The notes below the pieces were generated by a model. It worked only from the letters and a program-made list of their open reading frames with translations, did not search any database and was not told the origin of the DNA. Positions 38,759-47,762 of a stretch of DNA of 64,000 bases are shown piece after piece. Each line of letters begins with the position of its first letter. The first letter of the stretch is position 1. The stretch comes from G965240365 sp965240365 (GTDB lineage Bacteria > Pseudomonadota > Gammaproteobacteria > Eutrophobiales > Eutrophobiaceae): positions 186,001 to 250,000 of the forward strand of contig OZ251218.1 in NCBI GenBank assembly GCA_965240365.1. The letters are read 5' to 3'. The position numbers and the translations under genes were made by a program.

Positions 38759-40789
38759 ATGCGTTTTATTGCTCAATCATATTCAACGTGGCCACATGCA
38801 ACATGGCGGCCCGTGGCCGGCCTGAGGCGTCATGCCCGCGCCTGTCTGCTGCTGTTGTTGCTTGCCGCCACGGGGCTGCCGGCCGCGTTTGCCCAGACGC
38901 CGGAGGCGCAGCGCAAGGATTATCTGCTGGCCCTGAAGGCCCTGCAACAGGGTCAATATAAACGCTTCGGCCGGATCGCGGACACGTTGAGGGATTATCC
39001 GCTCTATCCTTATCTGCGCCACCGCGCTCTGCGCAAACGCTTCGGGACGGCCACGGACGCCGAATTCATTGATTTTTTGAAACAGTATCCCGACCTGCCG
39101 GTGACGCCCCGATTGCGCGCGGCCTGGTTGAAACGTCTGGCCGAACGGGGCCAATGGCAAACCTTTCTGGCGCATTACAGCCCGCAATCCGATCCCAAAT
39201 TGCAGTGCTATCACTTGCAGGCGCGCATGAAGACCGGCGCGCGGGCCGCCTTGCCGGAGGCCATCCGGGCGGTGTGGCTCACGGGCAGTTCCCTGCCGCC
39301 GCAATGCGACCCGGCCTTCGCCCTCTTGTATCAAAGCGAGTTGATGAACGATGATCTGCTATGGGCGCGCATCCGGCTGGCCATGCAAAACAATCAAGTT
39401 GGGCTCGCGGCTTATCTCGCGCGCAAACTCCAGGCCCCGGCCTATCAACAACAGGCTGAAAAATGGATCGCCATTCATCATCACCCCGCGCGGGGGACCG
39501 CCAACCCAAAACTCAAGGATGATGAAAACGGCCGGGCGATCCTGCTGCACGGCATCGCGAGGCTGGCGCGGCGCAATATCGGTCTGGCCGTCAGGCGTTG
39601 GTCTCTGCTCAAGGCCCGCTATGAATTTTCGCCCGCGGCCGAGGCCGGGATCAACAGGACGCTGGCCCTCAGGGCGGCGCGGGCAGAAAGCCCGCTGGCG
39701 GCCGAACTGCTTGATAAGGTTGATCATGATCATATTGACGAACAGGTGTTTTATTACCGCCTGCGCGCCGCCCTGGCCGGGCGCGACTGGCCGCTGTTAA
39801 AGCGCTGGACCGGCGGCCAGTCCCCGGCCGCGGTTTATGAACTGCGCTGGCGCTACTGGCACGCGCGCGCCTTGCAGGAAACCGGCGCGGCAGACCAGGC
39901 CGGGGCCATCTTTGCCGAGTTGGCCAGGGAGCGTGATTATTATGGTTTTCTGGCCGCCGACAGGATCAACAGCGCCTATCGCATGAACCACGCGCCATTG
40001 CCGCAGGATCCGGCGGCGCTGGCGCGGCTTGCCGCCTTGCCCGCCATCAAACGCGCCCATGAATTCTTCAAACTGAACATGCCGGCGCCGGCCCGGCGAG
40101 AATGGCATTACGCCCTCGGCCGCATGACGGCGGCTGAAATGCAAACGGCCGCGACACTCGCCGGCCTTTGGGGCTGGCATGATCAGGCCATCCGCAGCGT
40201 GAGCCGGGCCGGGGCCTATGACGATCTGGTGCTGCGTTTTCCGGTTTTATATGATGATTTGCTGGATAAATATGCCGATAAGCGCGGGCTTGACCGCGCC
40301 TGGGTGTATGGCCTGGTGCGGGCGGAAAGCGCCTTTATTGAGGACGCCGAATCCCCGGCCGGGGCGCTCGGCCTGATGCAGGTGTTGCCCGGCACCGGCA
40401 AAATGACGGCCGCGCGGATTGGCCTTAAAAACTTTAACAGGCACAAGCTCAGGCAGGCCGAGACCAACATCCCGATTGGCAGCGCCTATCTCAGGCAAAT
40501 GCTGGATAAATTTGACGGCAGCATGCTGCTGGCCACGGCGGCCTATAATGCCGGCCCCCGGCGGGTCGCAAGGTGGCGGCCCGCCGCCTGCATGGAACCG
40601 GATCTGTGGATCGCGCAGATCCCGTTTACCGAGACCCGCCAGTATGTGCGCCGGGTGTTCTATTTTGCCAACATCTATGACTGGCGCCTGCAAACCGGGC
40701 TGAAACCCATAAGGCAGCGCCTGGCTCTGGCGGCGGATGAACCCGGCTGCAAGGCTTTGAAGATAGCGGGTCGGCCTCATGTTGATTAA
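38759..40789 (+). CDS. slt: Soluble lytic murein transglycosylase
   Basis: The start at the ATG at 38759 (MRFIAQSYSTWPHATWRP) gives 676 residues with a signal peptide that ends near PAAFAQ. A long superhelical U/L domain follows, then the catalytic SLT domain: VRAESAFIEDAESPAGALGL with the catalytic Glu, MQVLPGTGKMTA, and AYNAGPRRVARWR. It cleaves peptidoglycan between MurNAc and GlcNAc to form 1,6-anhydro ends in the periplasm. The next gene overlaps by 11 bp. Confidence 0.93.
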   Translation: MRFIAQSYSTWPHATWRPVAGLRRHARACLLLLLLAATGLPAAFAQTPEAQRKDYLLALKALQQGQYKRFGRIADTLRDYPLYPYLRHRALRKRFGTATDAEFIDFLKQYPDLPVTPRLRAAWLKRLAERGQWQTFLAHYSPQSDPKLQCYHLQARMKTGARAALPEAIRAVWLTGSSLPPQCDPAFALLYQSELMNDDLLWARIRLAMQNNQVGLAAYLARKLQAPAYQQQAEKWIAIHHHPARGTANPKLKDDENGRAILLHGIARLARRNIGLAVRRWSLLKARYEFSPAAEAGINRTLALRAARAESPLAAELLDKVDHDHIDEQVFYYRLRAALAGRDWPLLKRWTGGQSPAAVYELRWRYWHARALQETGAADQAGAIFAELARERDYYGFLAADRINSAYRMNHAPLPQDPAALARLAALPAIKRAHEFFKLNMPAPARREWHYALGRMTAAEMQTAATLAGLWGWHDQAIRSVSRAGAYDDLVLRFPVLYDDLLDKYADKRGLDRAWVYGLVRAESAFIEDAESPAGALGLMQVLPGTGKMTAARIGLKNFNRHKLRQAETNIPIGSAYLRQMLDKFDGSMLLATAAYNAGPRRVARWRPAACMEPDLWIAQIPFTETRQYVRRVFYFANIYDWRLQTGLKPIRQRLALAADEPGCKALKIAGRPHVD

Positions 40790-41744
40790 GCGCATCGCGC
40801 TGCTTGGCGGCGCCGGCTTTGTCGGCCGCTCCCTGTGCAACCGCCTGACGGAAGAGGGTTATGCGCTCAGGGTGCTGACCCGCAGCCGTGAATACAACCG
40901 GGAAAACATGATCCTGCTGCCGGAACTCGACCTGGTGCAGACCGATGTTCATGACCCGGAACGCCTGCGGCAACACCTGGCCGGTTGCGATGCCGTTATC
41001 AACCTGATCGGCATCCTGAATGAGAAAGGCAACGATGGCGCCGGGTTTGAGCGGGCGCATGTTACACTCGCGGAAAACCTGGTCGGGGCCTGCCGGGAGA
41101 ACAAAATCCGGCGGCTCTTGCAGATGAGCGCCCTGAATGCCGACGCCATCAACGGCAACAGCCATTATCTGCGCAGCAAGGGCCGGGCCGAGGATATATT
41201 GCACGCCAACAGTGCTGAAATTCGGGTCACGAGCTTCCGGCCGTCCGTGATCTTTGGCCCGAATGACAGTTTTTTTAACCGCTTTGCAAGGCTTTTAAGG
41301 CTCACGCCGATCTTTTTCCCGCTGGCCTGCCCTGACGCCAGATTTGCGCCGGTTTATGTGCTGGATGTGGTTGAAATGATGACGCGCAGCCTGAAAGACC
41401 CGGACAGCTATAACCAGAAATACCAACTCCGCGGCCCCGGAATTTATACGCTCAGGGAACTGGTCGAATACACGGCCAAAGTCATCGGTACAAAGCGAAA
41501 AATTATCCCGTTAAACGACAGGCTGTCGCGCATGCAGGCCGCCGTCTTTGATTTCGTGCCCGGCAAACCCTTTTCGACCGACAACTATCTCTCCGCAAAA
41601 ACGGACAGTGTTTGTGATGTTAATGATCTGGCGCGCTATGAGATTGAGGCGACAACCATAGAAAGCGCCGTGCCCGGCTACCTGAACCGGCGCTCCTACC
41701 GCTCGGCCTATGCCTTGTTCCGCAGCCAATCCCGGCGCGACTGA
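40779..41744 (+). CDS. NDUFA9-like NAD(P)-binding epimerase-family protein
   Basis: A 321-residue atypical short-chain dehydrogenase. It has the nucleotide motif LLGGAGFVGRSLCNRL, the conserved VINLIGILNE and HYLRSKGRAEDIL stretches, and FRPSVIFGPNDSFFNRFA. These mark the group related to the complex I accessory subunit NDUFA9. In bacteria the role is uncertain, possibly quinone- or lipid-linked. It overlaps slt, as in many gammaproteobacteria where slt, this gene and cca are neighbours; here the STAND gene separates it from cca. Confidence 0.85.
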   Translation: MLIKRIALLGGAGFVGRSLCNRLTEEGYALRVLTRSREYNRENMILLPELDLVQTDVHDPERLRQHLAGCDAVINLIGILNEKGNDGAGFERAHVTLAENLVGACRENKIRRLLQMSALNADAINGNSHYLRSKGRAEDILHANSAEIRVTSFRPSVIFGPNDSFFNRFARLLRLTPIFFPLACPDARFAPVYVLDVVEMMTRSLKDPDSYNQKYQLRGPGIYTLRELVEYTAKVIGTKRKIIPLNDRLSRMQAAVFDFVPGKPFSTDNYLSAKTDSVCDVNDLARYEIEATTIESAVPGYLNRRSYRSAYALFRSQSRRD

Positions 41745-42032
41745 GCCTTGTCCATGGGTGTTTATCGGATGGACTTTGCTGGATTGACGAGGTGGCAGGA
41801 ATGACGATAAAGCATGGAGTCAAGAATCCGTTACTCCTGCTTTCGTCTGCCTGCATTGGCTAAATTGGAATGATGCCTTTGCCGTCATTCCAGCGAAAGC
41901 TCGCCTACAGGACGTAGGTGGTAGAGCGGCGTCTGGAACTAGCCGCCGAGGAATCCAGTTTTTTACCATACATTCCCGCCCGGGCGGGAATGACAACCTG
42001 ACCATTTTTCACTGAATCGAGGAATATTTCTT
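41745..42032. other. Intergenic region with REP-like hairpins
   Basis: Contains GTCATTCCAGCGAAAGC, a TACAGGACGTAGGTGGTAGA segment also found inverted near 59020, and a CATTCCCGCCCGGGCGGGAA hairpin close to the following gene. No gene or clear promoter is seen. These repeats mark the left edge of the segment inserted between the NDUFA9-like gene and cca. Confidence 0.5.
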
Positions 42033-44738
42033 ATGGCCGGATCGCGCAGGGAGCCATCAAAAGCCACCCGCGATATTTTCGTAAACCGCAGAGGCCCGAT
42101 TGAAACGATCAAACGGGCCGTGGCCGGGCTTGGCGCCGCGGACAGCAAGGTGCTGGTGTTCTACGGCCCCGGCGGCCAGGGTAAAACCGCGTTATGCCAG
42201 CATATCGCGCAACGTCTGTCGGCGATGGCCAGGGCTGAAAATCACGCGAAAATCCTTGTCGCGGAACTCGATCTGCACGCGCATAGAGAATTGGACCCGG
42301 ATCGCTTGCCGGTATGGATCCGCAACGGCTTTGTCCGGGCCGGTGTGCCCTGCCCGACCTTTGATCTGGCATTTCCCATTGCCTGGCAGGCGAACCGCCC
42401 CGAGGCGCCCTTCCCCAAACTTGAGCAGGCGTGGCTGGCGAAAACGCGGGAGTTTAGTGGCGATGGCGTCACGGCGGTTCGGAAAGTCGCGCAAAACACC
42501 GTCAGGGCCATTCCGCTATTGGGGCCATTGCTCACACGCGGCGCGCGCTGGTTTATGGATCGTTTTAAACCGACACCGCTGCATCGCGCCAGTAAACATC
42601 TCGCCAAACTGTATATCGGCGACCGGCTTAAAGAGCCGTATGAGTTGTCCGCCCTGATGCCCTGGATCCTGGCGCAAGACCTGAATGACCATTTATCAAG
42701 GCATACGGGGGATCGCTTCGTGTTGCTGGTCGATGAGTATGAGCGGGTGTTTGACCAGGGCGGGGCCGGCCAGCGTTGGCAGGAGAATCCCTTTGATCAG
42801 GCGTTGCGCCGGATCGTGGCGGAGACAAAGGGTCTGTTGGCGGTCTTTTTTTCCAGAGATCGTCTGCCGTGGGCGGACGATCCGGACTGGCGGGCCGATC
42901 TGGAAGGTCGCCAACACGCGCTGGAGGGTCTGCCAGACGCGGACGCCGGGCGCTGGCTGCAAGAGGCCGGTGTCACGGACGCCGCGCTGCGCGCCGCGAT
43001 GATCGACGGGGCGCGAGATGGCGCGCCGGCGGAGGCCCTGGCCTGTCCGTTGCTGCTGGAACTTCAGATCGCGCATTGGGAGGAAATACAGGGGCGGAAC
43101 GAGTTGCCGAAGCCGGCGGACTTCAAGGTCGAGGGCGCGGATTTCAACACGCGCTGCCGGGCGCTTCTGGGCCGGCTGTTGCGCGATCATGGCACGGCGT
43201 GGGAAGACATGCTGCAACGGCTGTGCGTTGCCGACCGGTTTGACAGGGCGGCCTTTGATCATGTGCGTTACAGCTTCGGCAAGGGGCTGGAGAAGGACGC
43301 CTTCGACCGGCTTCTGGCCCTGCCTTTTGTCCGCAAGGATGAAGACGGTTTTCTGACCTTGCACCGGGCGATCCGCGCCGCGTTGCGCGCAAGTCTCAAG
43401 CCGGAACATCAGCGGGAAGCCGCGGTCAGGCTATTGGCGCATTACGAGCCGCGCGCCACGCCGGCCTCGCCGCAACAGATCGACGAGACCCATCGCTCCG
43501 CGCTGTTTGAAGCGATGGCCTTGCGCCAGCAGCTTGGCCCGGAAGGTTTTGCGGCCTGGCTGTTTCGGGTCATCGAGCCGTTTCGGCTGACGGACTGGGC
43601 GCGCACGGGCGAACTGATCTGGCGTGACGCCTTGAGCTTTCTTGAGGCGAAACTGGGCGCGGACCATCCCTTAATGGCGACCAGTTACAACACGGTTGGC
43701 CTAAACCTCAATGCGCAGGGCTGCTATGATCAGGCCGAGCCGCTGTTTCGCAAGTGTCTTGAGATACGCAAGCAGGTGTTGGGTGAGGATCATCCCGACA
43801 CGACCACGAGCTATAACAACCTTGCCTCCAACCTGAATTCACAGGGGCGCTACGCCCAGGCCGAGCCGCTCTATCGCAAGGCCCTTGAAACACGCAAGCG
43901 GGTGCTCGGCGACGCGCAGCCCCTGACGGCGCTAAGCTACAACAATGTCGCCTCCAACCTGAATTCGCAGGCGCGCTATGCCGAGGCCGAACCGCTTTAC
44001 CGCAAGGGTCTTGAGATCCACAAGCAGGCGCTTGGCGAAGAGCATACCGCAACGGCCATGAGCTACAATAATGTGGCCTCTAACCTGAATGCGCAGGGGC
44101 GCTACGCCGAGGCGGAGCCGCTCTACCGCAGGGCCCTTGAGATCCACAGGCAGGCGCACGGCGAGGAGCATCCCGACACGGCGGCGGGCTATAACAATGT
44201 TGCCCACAACCTTGACGCGGAGAAGCGCTACGCCGAGGCCGAGCCGCTTTACCGCAAGGCGCTTGAGATCTATGAGCGGGTGCTCGGCGAAGCGCATCCC
44301 TCGACCGCGGGCAGCTACAACAATCTTGCCTCTACCCTGAATTCGCTGGAGCGCTATGCCGAGGCCGAGCCGCTCTACCGCAAGAGTCTTGAAATCTACC
44401 GGCGGGCGCTCGGCGAGGCGCATCCCTCAACGGCGATGAGCTACAACAATGTCGCCCACAACCTGAGTGAGCAGGGGCGCTACGCGGAGGCCGAGCCGCT
44501 CTGCCGCAAGGGTCTTGAGATACGCGAGCGGGTGCTGGGCGAGGCGCATCCCGACACGGCGGCAAGCTATAACAATATCGCCTCCAACCTGAATTCGCAG
44601 GGGCGCTATAAGGAGGCCGAGCCGCTTTTCCGCAAGGCGGTGGAAATCATGGAGCGCGCGCTCGGACCGAAACATCCACATTCAGCGACCTTGCGGCGTA
44701 ATCTGGAGATATTCCTCAAAAATCGGCGCTGGCTGTGA
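42033..44738 (+). CDS. STAND-type NTPase with eight C-terminal TPRs
   Basis: A 901-residue protein. Walker A (GPGGQGKT) is at about 45-52 and Walker B (FVLLVDEYERVF) at about 229-240; an ATPase and helical/winged region continues to about 540. Eight 42-residue TPRs follow (about 545-880), of the YNNVASNLNSQGRYAEAEPL type, in 126-bp DNA repeats. This NACHT/NB-ARC-like plan (switch plus sensor) occurs in bacterial immune and signalling proteins. No N-terminal effector domain is apparent: the P-loop begins by residue 45, so an effector could be separate or absent. It sits between core genes and is flanked by repeats, as expected of an acquired gene. Confidence 0.8.
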   Translation: MAGSRREPSKATRDIFVNRRGPIETIKRAVAGLGAADSKVLVFYGPGGQGKTALCQHIAQRLSAMARAENHAKILVAELDLHAHRELDPDRLPVWIRNGFVRAGVPCPTFDLAFPIAWQANRPEAPFPKLEQAWLAKTREFSGDGVTAVRKVAQNTVRAIPLLGPLLTRGARWFMDRFKPTPLHRASKHLAKLYIGDRLKEPYELSALMPWILAQDLNDHLSRHTGDRFVLLVDEYERVFDQGGAGQRWQENPFDQALRRIVAETKGLLAVFFSRDRLPWADDPDWRADLEGRQHALEGLPDADAGRWLQEAGVTDAALRAAMIDGARDGAPAEALACPLLLELQIAHWEEIQGRNELPKPADFKVEGADFNTRCRALLGRLLRDHGTAWEDMLQRLCVADRFDRAAFDHVRYSFGKGLEKDAFDRLLALPFVRKDEDGFLTLHRAIRAALRASLKPEHQREAAVRLLAHYEPRATPASPQQIDETHRSALFEAMALRQQLGPEGFAAWLFRVIEPFRLTDWARTGELIWRDALSFLEAKLGADHPLMATSYNTVGLNLNAQGCYDQAEPLFRKCLEIRKQVLGEDHPDTTTSYNNLASNLNSQGRYAQAEPLYRKALETRKRVLGDAQPLTALSYNNVASNLNSQARYAEAEPLYRKGLEIHKQALGEEHTATAMSYNNVASNLNAQGRYAEAEPLYRRALEIHRQAHGEEHPDTAAGYNNVAHNLDAEKRYAEAEPLYRKALEIYERVLGEAHPSTAGSYNNLASTLNSLERYAEAEPLYRKSLEIYRRALGEAHPSTAMSYNNVAHNLSEQGRYAEAEPLCRKGLEIRERVLGEAHPDTAASYNNIASNLNSQGRYKEAEPLFRKAVEIMERALGPKHPHSATLRRNLEIFLKNRRWL

Positions 44739-44762
44739 ATATGGCCCGTGGTTTATCCTCCA

Positions 44763-44911
44763 AGGTCACCTCATCTAAAATGAAGGTGTCAGGTATCCTG
44801 GCCACGGTATGGTTGATATCGCTCATAATGCGCCTATCGCCCCCGCCGTCATTCCGGCGAAGGCCGGAATCCAGTGGTTTATGTCATACATTCCCGCCTA
44901 GGTGGGAATGA
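44763..44911. repeat. Family B dispersed repeat, copy B4
   Basis: Starts AGGTCACCTCATCTAAAATG and continues through CCACGGTATGGTTGATATCG, the 'ataatgcgcctatcgccccc' segment and two hairpins (CCGGCGAAGGCCGG, TTCCCGCCTAGGTGGGAA). It resembles the left part of B5. The rest of the 44739-45096 gap has no gene; an AGCTTGCCTGCC/GGTGGCAAGC inverted pair lies near 44931-44961. Confidence 0.6.
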
Positions 44912-45096
44912 CAATTTTATCCGCGTTGTTAGCTTGCCTGCCTCCGTATCGGTGGCAAGCGGATAAATCCGTTAGCCCGCTCCGGGTCAGCGAGGGGTGG
45001 CCTAACCGCTGAGTTCTTTATTTACCCGTTGCACTTACTATCCGAATCTGCGATAAACCACGGGCGGAATATTCCATCACTTTATAAACAGCGATT

Positions 45097-46305
45097 ATGA
45101 AAACCTATCTGGTCGGCGGGGCCGTGCGTGACAAATTGCTTGGCCTGCCGGTCAAGGACCGGGACTGGGTGGTGGTCGGCGCGACCCCGGAGCAACTGCT
45201 TGAACAGGGTTTCAAGCCCGTGGGCCAGGATTTCCCGGTATTTTTGCACCCCGAGACAAAGGAAGAATATGCCCTGGCCCGGACCGAGCGTAAATCGGCC
45301 CGGGGCTACAAGGGCTTTACCTTTCAAACCTCGGCGGGCGTGACCCTGGAACAGGACCTGAAACGGCGCGACCTGACGATCAATGCCATTGCGGAAGACG
45401 AGGCCGGCCGGCTCATTGACCCGTTTAATGGCGTGGCCGATCTCAAGCACGGCATCCTGCGCCATGTCTCCGCCGCCTTTGTCGAAGACCCGTTGCGGGT
45501 ATTGCGGGTGGCGCGCTTTGCGGCCACCTCGGGCTTCAAGATAGCGGCCGAAACCCGCGCCTTATTGCGGGCAATCAGCGCCTCGGACGAACTGGATACC
45601 CTCACGCCCGAGCGTATCTGGGCCGAACTCGAAAAGGCCCTGGGCGGCGCCTATCCGGCCCGCTTTATCCTGACATTGCGCAACTGCGGCGCCCTGGAAA
45701 AACTGTTTCCCGAGATCGACACACTGTTCGGGATCCCGCAGCCCGAACAACACCACCCCGAGATCGATGCCGGTTTGCATACGCTCATGAGCCTGAACCA
45801 GGCCGTGCGCCTGTCCGCTGATCCCGTGGTGCGTCTGGCCGCGTTGCTGCATGATCTGGGCAAAGGCAATACGCCCAAGGATGAACTGCCCCACCATTAC
45901 GGTCATGAGGCGCGCGGGGTCGAGTTGATTGACACATTATGCCGGCGCTATCGCATCCCCAAAAAATATGCCGAACTGGCGATCACCGTTTCCCGCTTTC
46001 ACCTGGATTGTCATCGCGTCCGGCAACTGCGGGCCGGGACCGTGCTGAAAAAACTGGAACAACTTGACGCCTTCCGGCGGCCGCAACGTTTTGAACAATT
46101 TCTGCTGGCCTGCGAGGCCGACGCCCGTGGCCGGGCCGGTTTTGAAGATCGGGAATATCCGCAGGCCGATTATTTCAGGCAGGCGCTCAGGGCGGCAAAC
46201 CGGGTCGATACGGCCCCGTTAAAAGAAAGAGGGCTGACAGGCAAGGCGCTGGGCGATGCAATCCGGCAGCAACGCATAGAAAAGATCAAATCGCTCGCTG
46301 AATAA
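45097..46305 (+). CDS. cca: Multifunctional CCA-adding tRNA nucleotidyltransferase
   Basis: The 402-residue protein has the class II nucleotidyltransferase head (YLVGGAVRDKLLGLPVKDRD, with Asp residues of the active site), RRDLTINAIAED, an RNA-binding neck (DPLRVLRVARFAA) and a C-terminal HD domain (LAALLHDLGKGNTP with GHEARG). The HD domain and length match the gammaproteobacterial type with 2',3'-cyclic phosphodiesterase and phosphatase activities. It adds or repairs the 3' CCA of tRNAs. Confidence 0.95.
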   Translation: MKTYLVGGAVRDKLLGLPVKDRDWVVVGATPEQLLEQGFKPVGQDFPVFLHPETKEEYALARTERKSARGYKGFTFQTSAGVTLEQDLKRRDLTINAIAEDEAGRLIDPFNGVADLKHGILRHVSAAFVEDPLRVLRVARFAATSGFKIAAETRALLRAISASDELDTLTPERIWAELEKALGGAYPARFILTLRNCGALEKLFPEIDTLFGIPQPEQHHPEIDAGLHTLMSLNQAVRLSADPVVRLAALLHDLGKGNTPKDELPHHYGHEARGVELIDTLCRRYRIPKKYAELAITVSRFHLDCHRVRQLRAGTVLKKLEQLDAFRRPQRFEQFLLACEADARGRAGFEDREYPQADYFRQALRAANRVDTAPLKERGLTGKALGDAIRQQRIEKIKSLAE

Positions 46306-46348
46306 CCGGCTGTTTCAGGACGGGGCAAGACGCGCTTTGGTCATCCTG

Positions 46349-47041
46349 TCAAACACTGGAATCCGGTTTTGTCAGCAGTGTTTTGGCGATCTGTGCCGCT
46401 TCACGAATGTGTGTTTCCGTGGCCAGACCCGCCGCTTCGGGATCATTGTTGTTGATGCCACTGTAGATTTTCTCCATGCGGGCAAAACCTGATTCATGTC
46501 TGCCTCTCGTGCCAAGCGTCATGGCCCGCAATCTGCTTATGCGTCCATTCAGGCGCTGAACGATCTCCCAGGCCACAGCGTGACCGCTTGAGACAAAAAT
46601 GAGTTCGTAAAAGGCGCTTGTTGCTTTGAGAATTCTTCCGGTTTCTACGTTGGAATAGGCTGTCTTAATGTTATTAAGCGCCTTTTTAAGTTTTGCCTTT
46701 GTGTCGGCATCCGCGTGTCGGGCGCAGGCGCGGGCGGCATTGGATTCCAGCAGACAGCGTATGTCGTAAATCTGCTCCGCGAGCGCCCAGTGCATTGTGG
46801 CAATGATAGGGCCTTTGTTGGGCAGGGTTTCCACCAGACCCTCTGCTTCCAGATAGCGAATCGTTTCGCGCACAACAGACCGGCTGACACCAAGTTGTTC
46901 GCACAAAGGCCGTTCGACCAATCGTTGTCCTGATTTGAAGTAACCTGAAATGATGGCTGTCCGCATACGCTCCAAGGTCATTTCTCTCAGGGTCTGGGGC
47001 GGGCGTTCGATTTTGAGCGGTGAATTTGTTTCTTGCTGCAT
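46349..47041 (-). CDS. GntR-family regulator (FCD subgroup)
   Basis: A 230-residue protein. The N-terminal winged HTH reads LVERPLCEQLGVSRSVVRET and IRYLEAEGLVETLPNKGPII; the C-terminal helical FCD domain (IYDIRCLLESNAARACARHA) normally binds an organic-acid ligand, often with a metal. It is divergent from cluster 2 by 112 bp and is its likely repressor. It differs in family from the cluster 1 regulator (LysR), so the two clusters have separate control. Confidence 0.9.
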   Translation of the reverse strand: MQQETNSPLKIERPPQTLREMTLERMRTAIISGYFKSGQRLVERPLCEQLGVSRSVVRETIRYLEAEGLVETLPNKGPIIATMHWALAEQIYDIRCLLESNAARACARHADADTKAKLKKALNNIKTAYSNVETGRILKATSAFYELIFVSSGHAVAWEIVQRLNGRISRLRAMTLGTRGRHESGFARMEKIYSGINNNDPEAAGLATETHIREAAQIAKTLLTKPDSSV

Positions 47042-47082
47042 AGGCTTAATCTAGCGCGTCTCCGCAAGGGAATCAAAAAAAC

Positions 47083-47112
47083 TTGACATTTCATATTATG
47101 GTATACTATGTT
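47083..47112 (+). promoter_or_regulatory. Promoter and candidate GntR operator of cluster 2
   Basis: A TTGACA at 47083-47088 is followed after 18 bp by TATGTT at 47107-47112. Between them is the near palindrome ATGGTATACTAT (centre GTATAC at 47101-47106), which holds T-N-GT-N3-AC-like spacing close to the FadR/VanR-type sites bound by FCD regulators. Binding there would block polymerase. The assignment is by pattern only. Confidence 0.5.
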
Positions 47113-47153
47113 ACAGTAATATTGAATTCCAAAAAAAACCAAGCGAGAAAAAA

Positions 47154-47762
47154 ATGCCAGCCGAAATTCGCAAGACGCTCTTGCATGTGGAGGATACCCT
47201 GATTGAAGGGGGCAAGGCCGCCGCGGCGCCTTTACGCCTGATCGCGGCCCTTGCCGTGATCAGGAACCCGTGGGCCGGGCAGGGTTTTGTCGAGGATCTC
47301 AAGCCCGGTATTCATACTTGCGCCCCCGCCCTGGGGGAACTGCTGACAAAAATGATTCTGGATGTTGCCGGTTCCGGCGAGGTCGTTGAGGGTTATGGCA
47401 AGTCAGCGGTTATAGGGGTGAATGGAGAGATTGAGCATGCTTCCGCCTTGATTCACACTTTGCGCTTTGGCAACCACTACCGGGAAGCGGTTGGGGCAAA
47501 ATCCTATCTGGCCTTTTGCAACACGCGCGGGGGAGCGAATGCGCCCATCATGATCCCCCTTATGCACAAGCATGACGGAGGCCGTCGTTCTCACTATTTA
47601 ACAATCCAGCTCTCTATTGCCGATGCTCCGGGGCCTGATGAAATTGTGATTGCCCTGGGGGCGGCCAACGGAGGCCGTCCTCATCACAGGATCGGTGATC
47701 GTTATCAGGATTTGAAAGAACTGGGCCATGATGTTGAAAACCCTGCCGCTGTCAAAGCCTGA
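47154..47762 (+). CDS. DUF1185 'amino acid synthesis' family protein, cluster 2
   Basis: The 202-residue paralogue of the protein at 30790. Shared blocks are AALAVIRNPWAGQGFVEDL, GKSAVIGVNGEIEHASALIH, SYLAFCNTRGGANAPIMIP, HDGGRRSHYLTIQLSIADAP and GRPHHRIGDRYQDL. It is the first gene of cluster 2 and overlaps the hydrolase start by 35 bp. Reaction unknown. Conserved His and Glu residues in GEIEHA and HHRIGDR are candidates for an active or metal site, by inference only. Confidence 0.87.
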   Translation: MPAEIRKTLLHVEDTLIEGGKAAAAPLRLIAALAVIRNPWAGQGFVEDLKPGIHTCAPALGELLTKMILDVAGSGEVVEGYGKSAVIGVNGEIEHASALIHTLRFGNHYREAVGAKSYLAFCNTRGGANAPIMIPLMHKHDGGRRSHYLTIQLSIADAPGPDEIVIALGAANGGRPHHRIGDRYQDLKELGHDVENPAAVKA

